Below the pieces are notes generated by a model that saw only the letters and a list, made by a program, of their open reading frames with translations, was not told where the DNA came from and did no database searches. A DNA stretch of 64,000 nucleotides, taken from NCBI RefSeq assembly GCF_902167635.1, contig NZ_CABHMS010000002.1:124001-188000 (forward strand), read 5' to 3'. The translations under genes were made by a program, and so were the position numbers. Below, in pieces: positions 52,203 to 60,469 of this stretch. The stretch is from Chitinophaga vietnamensis. Lineage in GTDB: Bacteria; Bacteroidota; Bacteroidia; Chitinophagales; Chitinophagaceae. How positions within the stretch are numbered: the stretch's first letter is position 1; the number at the start of each line of letters is the position of its first letter.

Positions 52203-54188
52203 ATGAAAACACTGCTGGCTCTTTCTCTGTTCTTCTTGTCTGTTGCAAATGCCAACGGCCAATATCTCAACAACCGCGCGCCACTCCGGCCCAATCCGTA
52301 TATGGAGCTGCCACCGCAGGCAATTCAGCCGCAGGGCTGGCTAAAGGAAATGTTGGTTCGTCAGAAAGATGGCGCCACCGGCCAGCTGGATCAGTTGTAT
52401 CCGCTGGTGATGGGGCCGCGCAATGGCTGGCTGGGCGGCGATGGCGACCAGTGGGAGCGTGGCCCCTATTGGCTGGATGGACTTGTGCCGTTGGCGTATA
52501 TTCTCAACGACAAAGCACTCATTGCGAAAATAAAACCCTGGATAGAATGGTCGCTCAACAGTCAGCAAGCGGATGGCTATTTCGGTCCTGCCAGAGACTA
52601 TGGCCCGGAAGATGGCATCCAGCGCGATAACAGCCACGACTGGTGGCCCAAAATGGTGATGCTGAAAGTGCTGCAACAATACTATGAAGCTACCCATGAT
52701 CAACGGGTGATCACCCTTCTCACGAAATATTTCCGCTACCAGCTGAAAGAGCTGCCCGCCAAACCGCTCGACCACTGGACCTTCTGGGCCCGCTACCGCG
52801 CCGGCGACAACCTCATGGTGGTATACTGGCTCTATAACATCACCGGCGATACCTTCCTCTTGCAACTTGGCGATCTGCTGCATCAGCAGGCCTTCGATTT
52901 CACTAAAGCATTCGCACAGGGAAAGATGCTGACCACCATGGGCAGCGTACATGGCGTAAACCTTGCGCAGGGCATGAAAGAGCCGCTCATCTACTATCAA
53001 CATCATCCTGAGTCGCAATATATCGATGCCATCAATAAAGGCTTTAACGATCTGCGCACCTTCAACGGCTTTGCCAATGGTATGTTCGGCGGCGATGAAT
53101 CACTGCATGGCGGCAACCCTACACAAGGCGCCGAGCTGTGCACCGTGGTGGAAATGATGTTCACACTGGAACAGATACTGAGCATCACCGGCAACGTAAA
53201 ATATGCCGATCATCTTGAAAGGATCGCCTTCAACGCACTGCCCACACAGGTAACGGAAGATTTTACGGCAAGACAATATTTTCAGCAGGCCAACCAGGTG
53301 ATGGTGACAAGGCATTTCCGCAACTTTGATATCAACCATCACGGCACTGATATCTGCTACGGCCTCCTCACCGGCTACGCCTGCTGCACCTCCAATATGC
53401 ATCAGGGCTGGCCAAAGTTTACCCGTAACCTCTGGTATGCCACGCCAGATAAGGGTCTGGCGGCACTCGTCTATTCTCCCTGCGAAGTAACGGCGCTGGT
53501 GGCCGGCAACAAACAGGTGCATATTAAAGAAGAAACAAATTATCCTTTTGCAGAAACGATTAAATTCAGGTTCACTACCGCCGGCAATAAAGCGACGGCC
53601 TTTCCGCTACAGCTGCGCATCCCCGAATGGTGCGACAGCGGCGCTGTGACCATCAATGGCATCCCGCAACTGAGCGCAAAGGGCGGCCAGGTAGTGACCA
53701 TCCGTCATGAATGGAAAACCGGCGATGTGGCAGAACTGCGGCTGCCAATGAAGCTGTCCACCAATCGCTGGTATGAAAATGCAGCATCGGTAGAACGCGG
53801 GCCCCTGGTATATGCATTGAAGATCGGCGAACAAACGAAGCGCATCAACAACGATAAAGACGCGAAAGATTACGGCAGCACTTACCAGGAGATCATTCCC
53901 ACCACACCCTGGAACTATGGCCTTGTGAGCACCCGCCAGAAAGATTATACGGTAGAAGAGAAAGGAACCTTGGCGGTCTATCCCTGGAATGCGGACCAGG
54001 CGCCCATTCTGATTAAAACGAAGGCAAGGCGCATCCCTTCCTGGCAATTATATAACGAGATGGCCGGCCCCATTCCTTACAGCCCCATTTACCAGATGGA
54101 ACTGGGAAAAGAAGAGGAGATATCATTGATACCTTATGGATGTACGAAGCTGCGGATTTCGGAATTTCCGGTTACAGGAGGGGAATAG
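52203..54188 (+). CDS. GH127 beta-L-arabinofuranosidase-like secreted enzyme
   Basis: The 661-residue protein has a signal peptide (NANGQ, about residue 22). It belongs to DUF1680/GH127: an alpha/alpha-barrel and C-terminal beta-sandwiches. The zinc-thiolate site of HypBA1 appears conserved: E311 and C313 (ELC, ExC) and C394-C395 (GYACC). HypBA1 uses a Cys-Zn nucleophile to release L-arabinofuranose; other GH127 members cleave branched deoxy sugars (for example in rhamnogalacturonan II). It is the last gene of the rhamnose-type run. The combination with L-rhamnose catabolism suggests pectin or plant-glycoside side chains; the substrate is inferred. Confidence 0.88.
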   Translation: MKTLLALSLFFLSVANANGQYLNNRAPLRPNPYMELPPQAIQPQGWLKEMLVRQKDGATGQLDQLYPLVMGPRNGWLGGDGDQWERGPYWLDGLVPLAYILNDKALIAKIKPWIEWSLNSQQADGYFGPARDYGPEDGIQRDNSHDWWPKMVMLKVLQQYYEATHDQRVITLLTKYFRYQLKELPAKPLDHWTFWARYRAGDNLMVVYWLYNITGDTFLLQLGDLLHQQAFDFTKAFAQGKMLTTMGSVHGVNLAQGMKEPLIYYQHHPESQYIDAINKGFNDLRTFNGFANGMFGGDESLHGGNPTQGAELCTVVEMMFTLEQILSITGNVKYADHLERIAFNALPTQVTEDFTARQYFQQANQVMVTRHFRNFDINHHGTDICYGLLTGYACCTSNMHQGWPKFTRNLWYATPDKGLAALVYSPCEVTALVAGNKQVHIKEETNYPFAETIKFRFTTAGNKATAFPLQLRIPEWCDSGAVTINGIPQLSAKGGQVVTIRHEWKTGDVAELRLPMKLSTNRWYENAASVERGPLVYALKIGEQTKRINNDKDAKDYGSTYQEIIPTTPWNYGLVSTRQKDYTVEEKGTLAVYPWNADQAPILIKTKARRIPSWQLYNEMAGPIPYSPIYQMELGKEEEISLIPYGCTKLRISEFPVTGGE

Positions 54189-54233
54189 CTCTCCCAAAAA
54201 ATAACTAACGTTAACGGATATACGAATAACAAT

Positions 54234-55046
54234 ATGCGATCCTTCAAAATGCAACACGAAGAGTTCGCGCCGCCGGAGGCGCTTCAGGATGCCATCAGAT
54301 GTTTCTGGTACAACCGGGAAGATTTTGGCGCCGCGTCGGTCAGCTTTGAAGTGGTGCCGGATGGTTATGCGGAGATTATTTTTTATTTCGGCGAGATGAC
54401 GCGTGGCGCAGCCTTGCAGCCATTGCCATCACCTTTTATCATGGGCTTGCTCAATCAGCCCGTGGTTTTTCATGCAACAGGTCTTCTGGAGATCATCGGC
54501 GTGCGATGCTATCCCTGGACGGTATTCGATCTGCTGGGATTGCCCGCCACTAAAGACGGTCTGCAGATATTTGAACATCCGGTTAGCCGCCTGCAATCCG
54601 TTCTAAATACGTATATGCGTGAGGGTAAGATAGCAGCGGCGCTGGCGCAGGTGAAAGCATATTTCCTGGATGCGCGCATGCACATCGCGGCAGATACCAT
54701 GCTGTTCAAAGCAGGAGCGGCGATGAGAAAAGCAAATGGCGCCATGCCCGTAAGCCAGGTGGCCGCCGCGGCGCATACCACCGTGCGCACATTGGAAAGG
54801 AAATTCAAACAGTCTTCCGGTCATACCGTGAAAGACGTATCAGGCCTTATACGCTTTGAACAGGTACGCAATCAACTATGGCATCATCCTGATACCAATA
54901 TCGCAGGCCTGGCGCAAGAACTGGGCTATGCGGATCAGGCCCACCTGAGCAAGGAATTTAAACGCTACAGTGGCACTACGCCAGCGGCATTCGCAAGAAA
55001 TGCGAAGAAAAGCAAAAGGGATTTTGTCGCGTTTGTACAAGAATAG
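54234..55046 (+). CDS. AraC family regulator (DUF6597-type sensor)
   Basis: The 270-residue protein has an N-terminal DUF6597-like domain (QDAIRCFWYNRED, VVPDGYAEIIFYFGE, about 15-115) and a C-terminal AraC helix-turn-helix pair (about 165-260: VSQVAAAAHTTVRTLERKFKQSSGHTVKD and GLAQELGYADQAHLSKEFKRYSGTTPAAF). It precedes the FAD monooxygenase by 40 bp on the same strand and probably controls it. The ligand is unknown. Confidence 0.85.
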   Translation: MRSFKMQHEEFAPPEALQDAIRCFWYNREDFGAASVSFEVVPDGYAEIIFYFGEMTRGAALQPLPSPFIMGLLNQPVVFHATGLLEIIGVRCYPWTVFDLLGLPATKDGLQIFEHPVSRLQSVLNTYMREGKIAAALAQVKAYFLDARMHIAADTMLFKAGAAMRKANGAMPVSQVAAAAHTTVRTLERKFKQSSGHTVKDVSGLIRFEQVRNQLWHHPDTNIAGLAQELGYADQAHLSKEFKRYSGTTPAAFARNAKKSKRDFVAFVQE

Positions 55047-55086
55047 CGCCGGCGCATGACAGAATTTTGTGCTACAATGATATTAT

Positions 55087-56628
55087 ATGAAAGCACAGAA
55101 CCATGCTACTTACGATGTGATTATTTCCGGCGCAGGGCCTGTAGGCCTCTTCCTCGCCTGTGAACTGGCCTTGGCGCAATGCACGGTGTTGATACTGGAG
55201 AAAGCGGAACAGCCGCAATCACCATTGAAACAACTTCCCTTTGGTATGCGCGGCCTTTCTGCGCCTGCTATTGAAGCGTTTTACCGCCGTGGCCTGCTGG
55301 ATGAACTGACGCTTCACAAGCGCATCAAAAATCCACATCACCAGCCTACACCGCCGCCACGCCCCCAGGGTGGCCACTTTGCCGGCATCCCGTTTTACCT
55401 CGATGAAGTGGATACTTCGCAATGGCCCTATCAATTGCCCGGCGCTATCGATACCAGTTTATTAACGGAGATGCAGGAACTGGAAACAGTGCTCACCCGC
55501 CGCGCCGCCACCCTTGGTGTAGAGATACTGCGCGGCCTTGCTGTTAGCGGCTTTCATCAAACCGCAGATGATGTGAGGGTGCAATGCGGTGATGATGCTT
55601 TTACCTGCCAATGGCTCGTAGGTTGCGACGGTAGTCGCAGTGCCGTGCGCAAGGCCGCTGGCTTTGATTTCGCGGGCACCGAGCCCGAATTTACCGGTTA
55701 CACAGTACAGGTGGATCTCGCCGGCGCGGAGCAACTCAAGCCCGGCCGCAACCTCACGCCACAGGGCATGTACCTGCAATCACAACCTGGCTACATCGTG
55801 ATACAGGACTTTGATGGCGGCGCCTTTCACCAGTCGGATAAGCCCATCACGCGGGAACATGTGGAGGAAACGCTGCGCCGCATCTCGGGCGTTGATGTAA
55901 GCATCAAGGCGCTGCATGTCGCCAGCACCTGGACCGACAGGGCGCGGCAGGTAACAGCTTACCGCAAAGGGCGGGTATTGTTAGCCGGCGATGCGGCGCA
56001 TATTCATTCGCCGCTCGGCGGCCAGGGGCTTAACCTCGGCCTCGGCGATGCCATGAACCTCGGCTGGAAACTCGCCGCCACCATCCGACACAAAGCGCCG
56101 GAAGGCCTGCTGGACAGCTATCACACGGAACGATATCCCATCGGCGCACAAGTGCTGGACTGGTCACGCGCACAGGTGGCCATTATGAAGCCTGATCCGG
56201 CCGCCCGCGCACTGCACGCGATCGTACGCGATCTGATACATACACGTGATGGCGCTACTTATATGGCCGGCAGGATACGCGGCGTTTTTATGCAGTATCC
56301 GCTGGAGGGGCATCATCCGCTGACAGGCCGCACTGCGCCTGATTTTGAGCTGGAAGATGCAATCCGAATTGGTGAGCTGATGCACGACGGTAAAGGTATA
56401 TTGCTCGACTTCCACCACCATCCTGCACTCCAGGCACTCGCCGCTGCATACGGTCAACAGCTGAAATATATTGCCGCCACGCCAAAAGACAGCCTGGGTG
56501 CGAGCGCCCTGCTGATACGCCCCGACGGGATCGTGGCATGGGCCACTGATACCGATCCGGATCGCGATGAACCGCAACAGGCTATTGCCCGCTGGTTTGT
56601 TGCTGAAGTACAGGATTTGTACAGGTGA
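55087..56628 (+). CDS. FAD-dependent monooxygenase, Rox/PgaE-like
   Basis: The 513-residue protein is a class A flavoprotein hydroxylase: GAGPVG at 15-20, the DG motif in VGCDGSRSAVRKAAG, and the GD motif in GRVLLAGDAAHIHSPLGGQGLNLGLGDAMNLGWKLA, followed by a C-terminal thioredoxin-like domain (about 415-513). This layout matches aromatic hydroxylases such as PgaE and RdmE and the rifampicin monooxygenase Rox. It uses NAD(P)H and O2 to hydroxylate aromatic or polyketide-like molecules. The neighbours include AraC regulators and an ABC exporter, which suits detoxification, but the substrate is not visible. Confidence 0.87.
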   Translation: MKAQNHATYDVIISGAGPVGLFLACELALAQCTVLILEKAEQPQSPLKQLPFGMRGLSAPAIEAFYRRGLLDELTLHKRIKNPHHQPTPPPRPQGGHFAGIPFYLDEVDTSQWPYQLPGAIDTSLLTEMQELETVLTRRAATLGVEILRGLAVSGFHQTADDVRVQCGDDAFTCQWLVGCDGSRSAVRKAAGFDFAGTEPEFTGYTVQVDLAGAEQLKPGRNLTPQGMYLQSQPGYIVIQDFDGGAFHQSDKPITREHVEETLRRISGVDVSIKALHVASTWTDRARQVTAYRKGRVLLAGDAAHIHSPLGGQGLNLGLGDAMNLGWKLAATIRHKAPEGLLDSYHTERYPIGAQVLDWSRAQVAIMKPDPAARALHAIVRDLIHTRDGATYMAGRIRGVFMQYPLEGHHPLTGRTAPDFELEDAIRIGELMHDGKGILLDFHHHPALQALAAAYGQQLKYIAATPKDSLGASALLIRPDGIVAWATDTDPDRDEPQQAIARWFVAEVQDLYR

Positions 56629-56692
56629 TACCAGGATTCATACAGCCAGTTGCTGCGGAAAGCGGGCAATTTTGCAAGAAACAATTATCCAG

Positions 56693-56977
56693 ATGATCAA
56701 CAATCTCATTTGCTGTTTCTTTGCCGGCTTCTTTTTTGCCAACGGCATCCCGCATTTTGTGAAGGGTATCACGAAAGAAAACTATCCCTGCCTTTTTGGT
56801 AACAGGCCCATTCCCAATCTGCTTGCCGGCTGGACCATGTTGCTGGTATCACTGATCGTTTTCCACTTTACAGTTATCACCAAAGACGACTTCGCAGCGC
56901 AGGCTGCGGTGGCGGTGGGCGCATTGTCGATTGGATTGTTCCATGCCGGTCCTGGCGCCTTCGGTGCAAAATCGTAA
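56693..56977 (+). CDS. Small integral membrane protein
   Basis: The chosen start (56693) gives 94 residues with three hydrophobic segments (ICCFFAGFFFANGIPHF, LAGWTMLLVSLIVFHFT, AAVAVGALSIGLFHAG). A frame from 56567 overlaps the monooxygenase gene and is not plausible. The first 20 residues, INNLICCFFAGFFFANGIPHFVKG, resemble small DoxX/DUF-like membrane proteins of Bacteroidota, but I do not recognise a family. It lies between the monooxygenase (64 bp) and the AraC gene (9 bp). Confidence 0.65.
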   Translation: MINNLICCFFAGFFFANGIPHFVKGITKENYPCLFGNRPIPNLLAGWTMLLVSLIVFHFTVITKDDFAAQAAVAVGALSIGLFHAGPGAFGAKS

Positions 56978-56986
56978 TTTACTTTC

Positions 56987-57874
56987 ATGAGGAAACCATC
57001 TGGCGCAGTGCTCAATACCACAGGGCTGCTCAAAGCCATCTCACAACATCCGGTATTTCCGGTAATAATCGCATCGTCGCAACACCCCATGTCGGCGCCT
57101 GATGTAGATGTAGGCCATGCTACCAGGCCACGCCGGCTCGCCGCTTACCTGCTCATTTTCCTGGTAGAAGGAAACTCCGTACACAACCTGGATTTGAAAC
57201 AGGTGCAGCTGGCATCAGGACAAGTGTTGCTCGTGCAGCCGAACCAGATCCACCAGTTTCTTTCCAACTGGCAGCAGCAACGGCGATGGTACAAGATCGG
57301 TTTTGATGAACAAAGTCTTGCCTTGCTGCCACAGTCATTCGATTTTCTCTCCAACCCGCTCAACAATGCTATCCTGCAAGTGGAGCCGGAAGAGCAGGAA
57401 CGGCTTACCTGCAATTTCGAGTGCCTGGCCCAGTTACTACGGGCAGCACAGAAGCCGCCAGCAGGGCTTATTCTGGCGTATATGCATACGCTGTTGATGG
57501 AATTGAATACGATCTATTTCAAGATATCTATGAAGAAACAAACGCCGGGAGAAGCCCTGGAGCTTTATCTCCGCTTCCGGAAACTGGTAGAAGGAGAATT
57601 TACCAATCAGCCATCGGTCCAGCAACTGGTCGATGGCTTATCGGTGTCGGAGAACAAGCTGTACGCCGTGGTGCGGCAATTTGCCGGTGTCTCTCCTAAA
57701 ACCTATCTGCTCAACAGGACCATGCTGGAAGCGCAACGGATGTTCTTTTACGACAGGCCATCTGCAAAAGAAGTAGCATACGAGTTAGGCTTTAACGATC
57801 CCGATCATTTCTCCCGTGCCTTCAAACGGGCTTCCGGTAAAACGATCACACAATTCCTTCAGGATATTGAATGA
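56987..57874 (+). CDS. AraC family transcriptional regulator
   Basis: The 295-residue protein has a cupin-like N-terminal sensor (AYLLIFLVEGNSVHNLDLKQVQLASGQVLLVQPNQIHQF, about 48-85) and a C-terminal AraC domain (about 200-295: LVDGLSVSENKLYAVVRQFAGVSPKTYL and VAYELGFNDPDHFSRAFKRASGKTITQF). It is 9 bp after the small membrane protein gene, so possibly co-transcribed. Its stop lies 2 bp from the convergent ABC permease stop. The target is unknown. Confidence 0.85.
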   Translation: MRKPSGAVLNTTGLLKAISQHPVFPVIIASSQHPMSAPDVDVGHATRPRRLAAYLLIFLVEGNSVHNLDLKQVQLASGQVLLVQPNQIHQFLSNWQQQRRWYKIGFDEQSLALLPQSFDFLSNPLNNAILQVEPEEQERLTCNFECLAQLLRAAQKPPAGLILAYMHTLLMELNTIYFKISMKKQTPGEALELYLRFRKLVEGEFTNQPSVQQLVDGLSVSENKLYAVVRQFAGVSPKTYLLNRTMLEAQRMFFYDRPSAKEVAYELGFNDPDHFSRAFKRASGKTITQFLQDIE

Positions 57875-57876
57875 TC

Positions 57877-58644
57877 TTATACACGGTTCCTGTAGATCCG
57901 CATCGCCACGGCATAAGCCACCAGCGTGATACCGGCGCACCATGCCATCGCCACCCAGATGGTATTGCCTATCGGCTGGTTGTTGAGCAGCGCGCGGATG
58001 CTTTCTATGATCGAGGTTACAGGCTGATTTTCGGCAAAGGCACGCACACCTGCAGGCATCGTTTTGGTAGGCACAAAAGCAGAGCTGATCAAAGGCAGGA
58101 AGTGAATAGGGTAGGCTATTACAGCGGCGCCATCCACCGTTTTGGCCGTGAGCCCGGGAATGACGGCCACCCAGGTGAGCGACAGCGTAAACACAGAGAG
58201 TATTCCTATCACCGCCAACCACGACAACACGCCTGCCGGCGAACGGAAACCCATGATGAGCGCCACCAGCACAATGATCGCCACGGATATTACATTAGAT
58301 ACCAACGAGGTCAGTACATGCCCCCACAACGCGGCGGAGCGCGCAATGGGCATGGAATGGAAACGTTCAAATATGCCGCGTTGCACATCGGTGAACAAAC
58401 GGAAAGATACATAACCGATGCTGTTGGCCACTGCCATGAGCAATACGCCCGGCAACAGGTAATTGACATAATGATCCGTGCCGGTATGAATGGCGCCGCC
58501 CAATACATAAACAAATAGCAGCATCAGCGCAATGGGCATGATGGTAATGGTGATGATGGTATCCATGCTGCGGGAAACATGGCGCATAGAGCGTCCGAGC
58601 ATCACGCTCATATCTGCGAAGAAATAGGTCCTGATCGTTTTCAT
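57877..58644 (-). CDS. ABC-2 type permease (drug-exporter family)
   Basis: The 255-residue protein has six hydrophobic segments and the ABC2_membrane/DrrB-type layout, including the block FHSMPIARSAALWGHVLTSLVSNVISVAIIVLV (about 93-125) and PIHFLPLISSAFVPTKTMPAGVRAFAENQPVT near residue 180-210. It is the last gene of the HTH-pentapeptide, ATPase, permease run, starting 1 bp after the ATPase stop. Exporters of this kind move antibiotics, lipids or polyketides. Substrate unknown. Confidence 0.87.
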   Translation of the reverse strand: MKTIRTYFFADMSVMLGRSMRHVSRSMDTIITITIMPIALMLLFVYVLGGAIHTGTDHYVNYLLPGVLLMAVANSIGYVSFRLFTDVQRGIFERFHSMPIARSAALWGHVLTSLVSNVISVAIIVLVALIMGFRSPAGVLSWLAVIGILSVFTLSLTWVAVIPGLTAKTVDGAAVIAYPIHFLPLISSAFVPTKTMPAGVRAFAENQPVTSIIESIRALLNNQPIGNTIWVAMAWCAGITLVAYAVAMRIYRNRV

Positions 58645-58645
58645 A

Positions 58646-59407
58646 TTATTTTGTTGTTTTTGTGCCTACGATAGAAAGGAATATTTCCTCGAGCGTAGGC
58701 TGTTTTTCAATATATTCCACCTTTGCGGGCGGGAACAATTTTTTCAGTTCTGCAAGCGTGCCGCTCACGATGATCTCTCCGTTATGAAGGATCGCGATCT
58801 TGTCGGCGAGTTGTTCGGCTTCGTCCAGGTACTGAGTAGTGAGGAATACCGTGGTGCCGCTGCGGGCAAGGGTTTTGACGATCTCCCACACCTCGATGCG
58901 CGCCTCGGGATCGAGGCCGGTAGTTGGTTCGTCCAGGAAAATGAGCTTGGAATTGCCCACCAGGCTCATGGCAATATCAAGCCGGCGGCGCATGCCACCG
59001 GAATAAGTGGATGTGCTGCGGTTGGCCGCATCCGTTAACCCGAAACGATGGAGCAGGTCGTCCGCCACCTGGTACGGATTGGGAAGATGCCGCAGCTTTG
59101 CGATCATCACCAGGTTTTCACGGCCGGTCAGGATCTCGTCCACAGCGGCAAACTGGCCGGTCAAACTGATCGATTGCCGCACCTGTTCGGGGGCCGACAA
59201 TACATCAAATCCATTGACGATGGCGGTTCCGCTGTCTTGTTTCAACAAGGTGGTGAGTATCCTGACGATCGTTGTTTTGCCGGAGCCGTTGGGGCCGAGC
59301 AGGGCGAAGATGCTGCCTTCTTCTACTTCAAGATCTACGCCCTTCAATACATGGAGGTGCCTATAGGACTTGTGCAGCCCTTTCACCTGGATGGTCTGGT
59401 TTTGCAT
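58646..59407 (-). CDS. ABC transporter ATPase, DrrA type
   Basis: The 253-residue protein has Walker A GPNGSGKT at 38-45, the Q loop in SLTGQFAAVDE, the ABC signature YSGGMRRRLDIAMS, Walker B LIFLDEP and the switch histidine-like QYLDEAEQ region (TTQYLDEAEQLADKI). The DUF4162-like C-terminal extension (KVEYIEKQPTLEEIFL) marks the daunorubicin-resistance (DrrA) group. It powers the permease next to it. It starts only 3 bp after the stop of the HTH-pentapeptide gene, so the three form one operon. Confidence 0.9.
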   Translation of the reverse strand: MQNQTIQVKGLHKSYRHLHVLKGVDLEVEEGSIFALLGPNGSGKTTIVRILTTLLKQDSGTAIVNGFDVLSAPEQVRQSISLTGQFAAVDEILTGRENLVMIAKLRHLPNPYQVADDLLHRFGLTDAANRSTSTYSGGMRRRLDIAMSLVGNSKLIFLDEPTTGLDPEARIEVWEIVKTLARSGTTVFLTTQYLDEAEQLADKIAILHNGEIIVSGTLAELKKLFPPAKVEYIEKQPTLEEIFLSIVGTKTTK

Positions 59408-59410
59408 GGT

Positions 59411-60334
59411 TTAAATAATTGTAACGTTTGATAAATCCACTACCCGTAAGCCTTTGAGGGCAGCGTAGGTGAGCTTGTCCATCATCGCGCCATCAAAGGA
59501 GATAGTTTTCATAGCAAGATGTGATCTGTTGGTAACGGAGAATGGCGGTATGAATGAGACGTTCCGGAGCGTGGCGCCTCTGAAAGAAGCATTGTTCAGT
59601 GACGATCTGTCGAACCGGGTATTGGTAAAGGTTTGCCCGTCAAAACAAACATTCCGCAGATCGCAGTACGTGAAGTCAACGCCGTTAAAGCTGCATTGCT
59701 CAAAGGCGGCTTTTCTGAGGTCGGTTTTGGTGAACTTCACGTCTTCCATATTTACTGCTGTGAACCTGGCGCTTTGGCCCGACAGGCTCATAGTGGTGCG
59801 CACCATGATAGACTGGTTGAAGCTGGCGCCCGTGAGGTCCATAATAGAAAAGTGGCAGTCGGTCAGATCAGCGCCGTCGAAATTGGCTTCGCGTGCATCA
59901 CAAACTTCAAAGGTGCTGCCACGCAGGTCTGCGCCGGCGAAGTTAGCGCCGCGCAAAGGGCTGGCTTTGAATTTTCCCTTGTGTAAAATAACGCCTGCAA
60001 AATCGCTGCCTTGCAGGTCAACCGCAGAGAGATGAAGGCGTGGCGGGCGCGCCGCTGAAGGGGAGGGGTCGGCGTCTTCCAGCGCTGCTGGCTCATCTTC
60101 ACCGGCGGTCGTTTTATCGTTTACAGATGAAAAGTTGGCGGAGAAATAGTTGAGATCAACGCCGAGAATCTCCGCGAGCCGGTTAATGGTAAGAATATCG
60201 GGAACAGATTCTCCGCGTTCCCATTTGCCCACTGCCTGCGGACTGATAAATAAACGCTGGGCCAGTTGCGCCTGAGACATATTAGTCTCTTTTCTTGCCT
60301 GGGCAATTTTATTGCCGATCAGATTGGTATCCAT
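59411..60334 (-). CDS. XRE-type HTH fused to a pentapeptide-repeat domain (paralogue of 6180-7067)
   Basis: The 307-residue protein has an HTH (MSQAQLAQRLFISPQAVGKWERG, residues ~18-41) and a pentapeptide beta-helix (about residues 100-265), with a longer acidic linker than its paralogue at 6180. Most of the core positions are shared (LRGANFAGADL, AREANFDGADLTDCHFSI, LTYAALKGLRVVDLSNVTII). It directly precedes an ABC-2 exporter operon, 3 bp from the ATPase gene, so here it is probably the regulator of an exporter. The promoter has TACCTTTG and a 9-bp inverted repeat. Confidence 0.87.
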   Translation of the reverse strand: MDTNLIGNKIAQARKETNMSQAQLAQRLFISPQAVGKWERGESVPDILTINRLAEILGVDLNYFSANFSSVNDKTTAGEDEPAALEDADPSPSAARPPRLHLSAVDLQGSDFAGVILHKGKFKASPLRGANFAGADLRGSTFEVCDAREANFDGADLTDCHFSIMDLTGASFNQSIMVRTTMSLSGQSARFTAVNMEDVKFTKTDLRKAAFEQCSFNGVDFTYCDLRNVCFDGQTFTNTRFDRSSLNNASFRGATLRNVSFIPPFSVTNRSHLAMKTISFDGAMMDKLTYAALKGLRVVDLSNVTII

Positions 60335-60373
60335 TTGTATTGTTTTTTGTTTTTTTGTGACAATACAAAGGTA
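60334..60373 (-). promoter_or_regulatory. Promoter/operator of the second HTH-pentapeptide gene
   Basis: On the minus strand TACCTTTG (60373-60366) is an exact TAnnTTTG -7 box. A perfect 9-bp inverted repeat, TTTGTATTG (60334-60342) and CAATACAAA (60361-60369), spans the box and the start codon, a layout expected for autorepression. The paralogue's promoter has the related TATCTTTGTCTTG. Confidence 0.6.
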
Positions 60374-60469
60374 GATGGGGAAATCACCACTATCGCTAAA
60401 AGTGGCGCTACTGTTGGTTGTATGGCCGCTACTACCTGTTGTTTTTTGACAACTGACAGTTGTTTTTGA

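Noticed and set aside
55056-55063. Another CATGACAG octamer upstream of the FAD monooxygenase
   Set aside because: It is a single copy with no 10-bp partner and no box at 19 bp. One or two chance copies of an 8-mer are expected in a region of this size.
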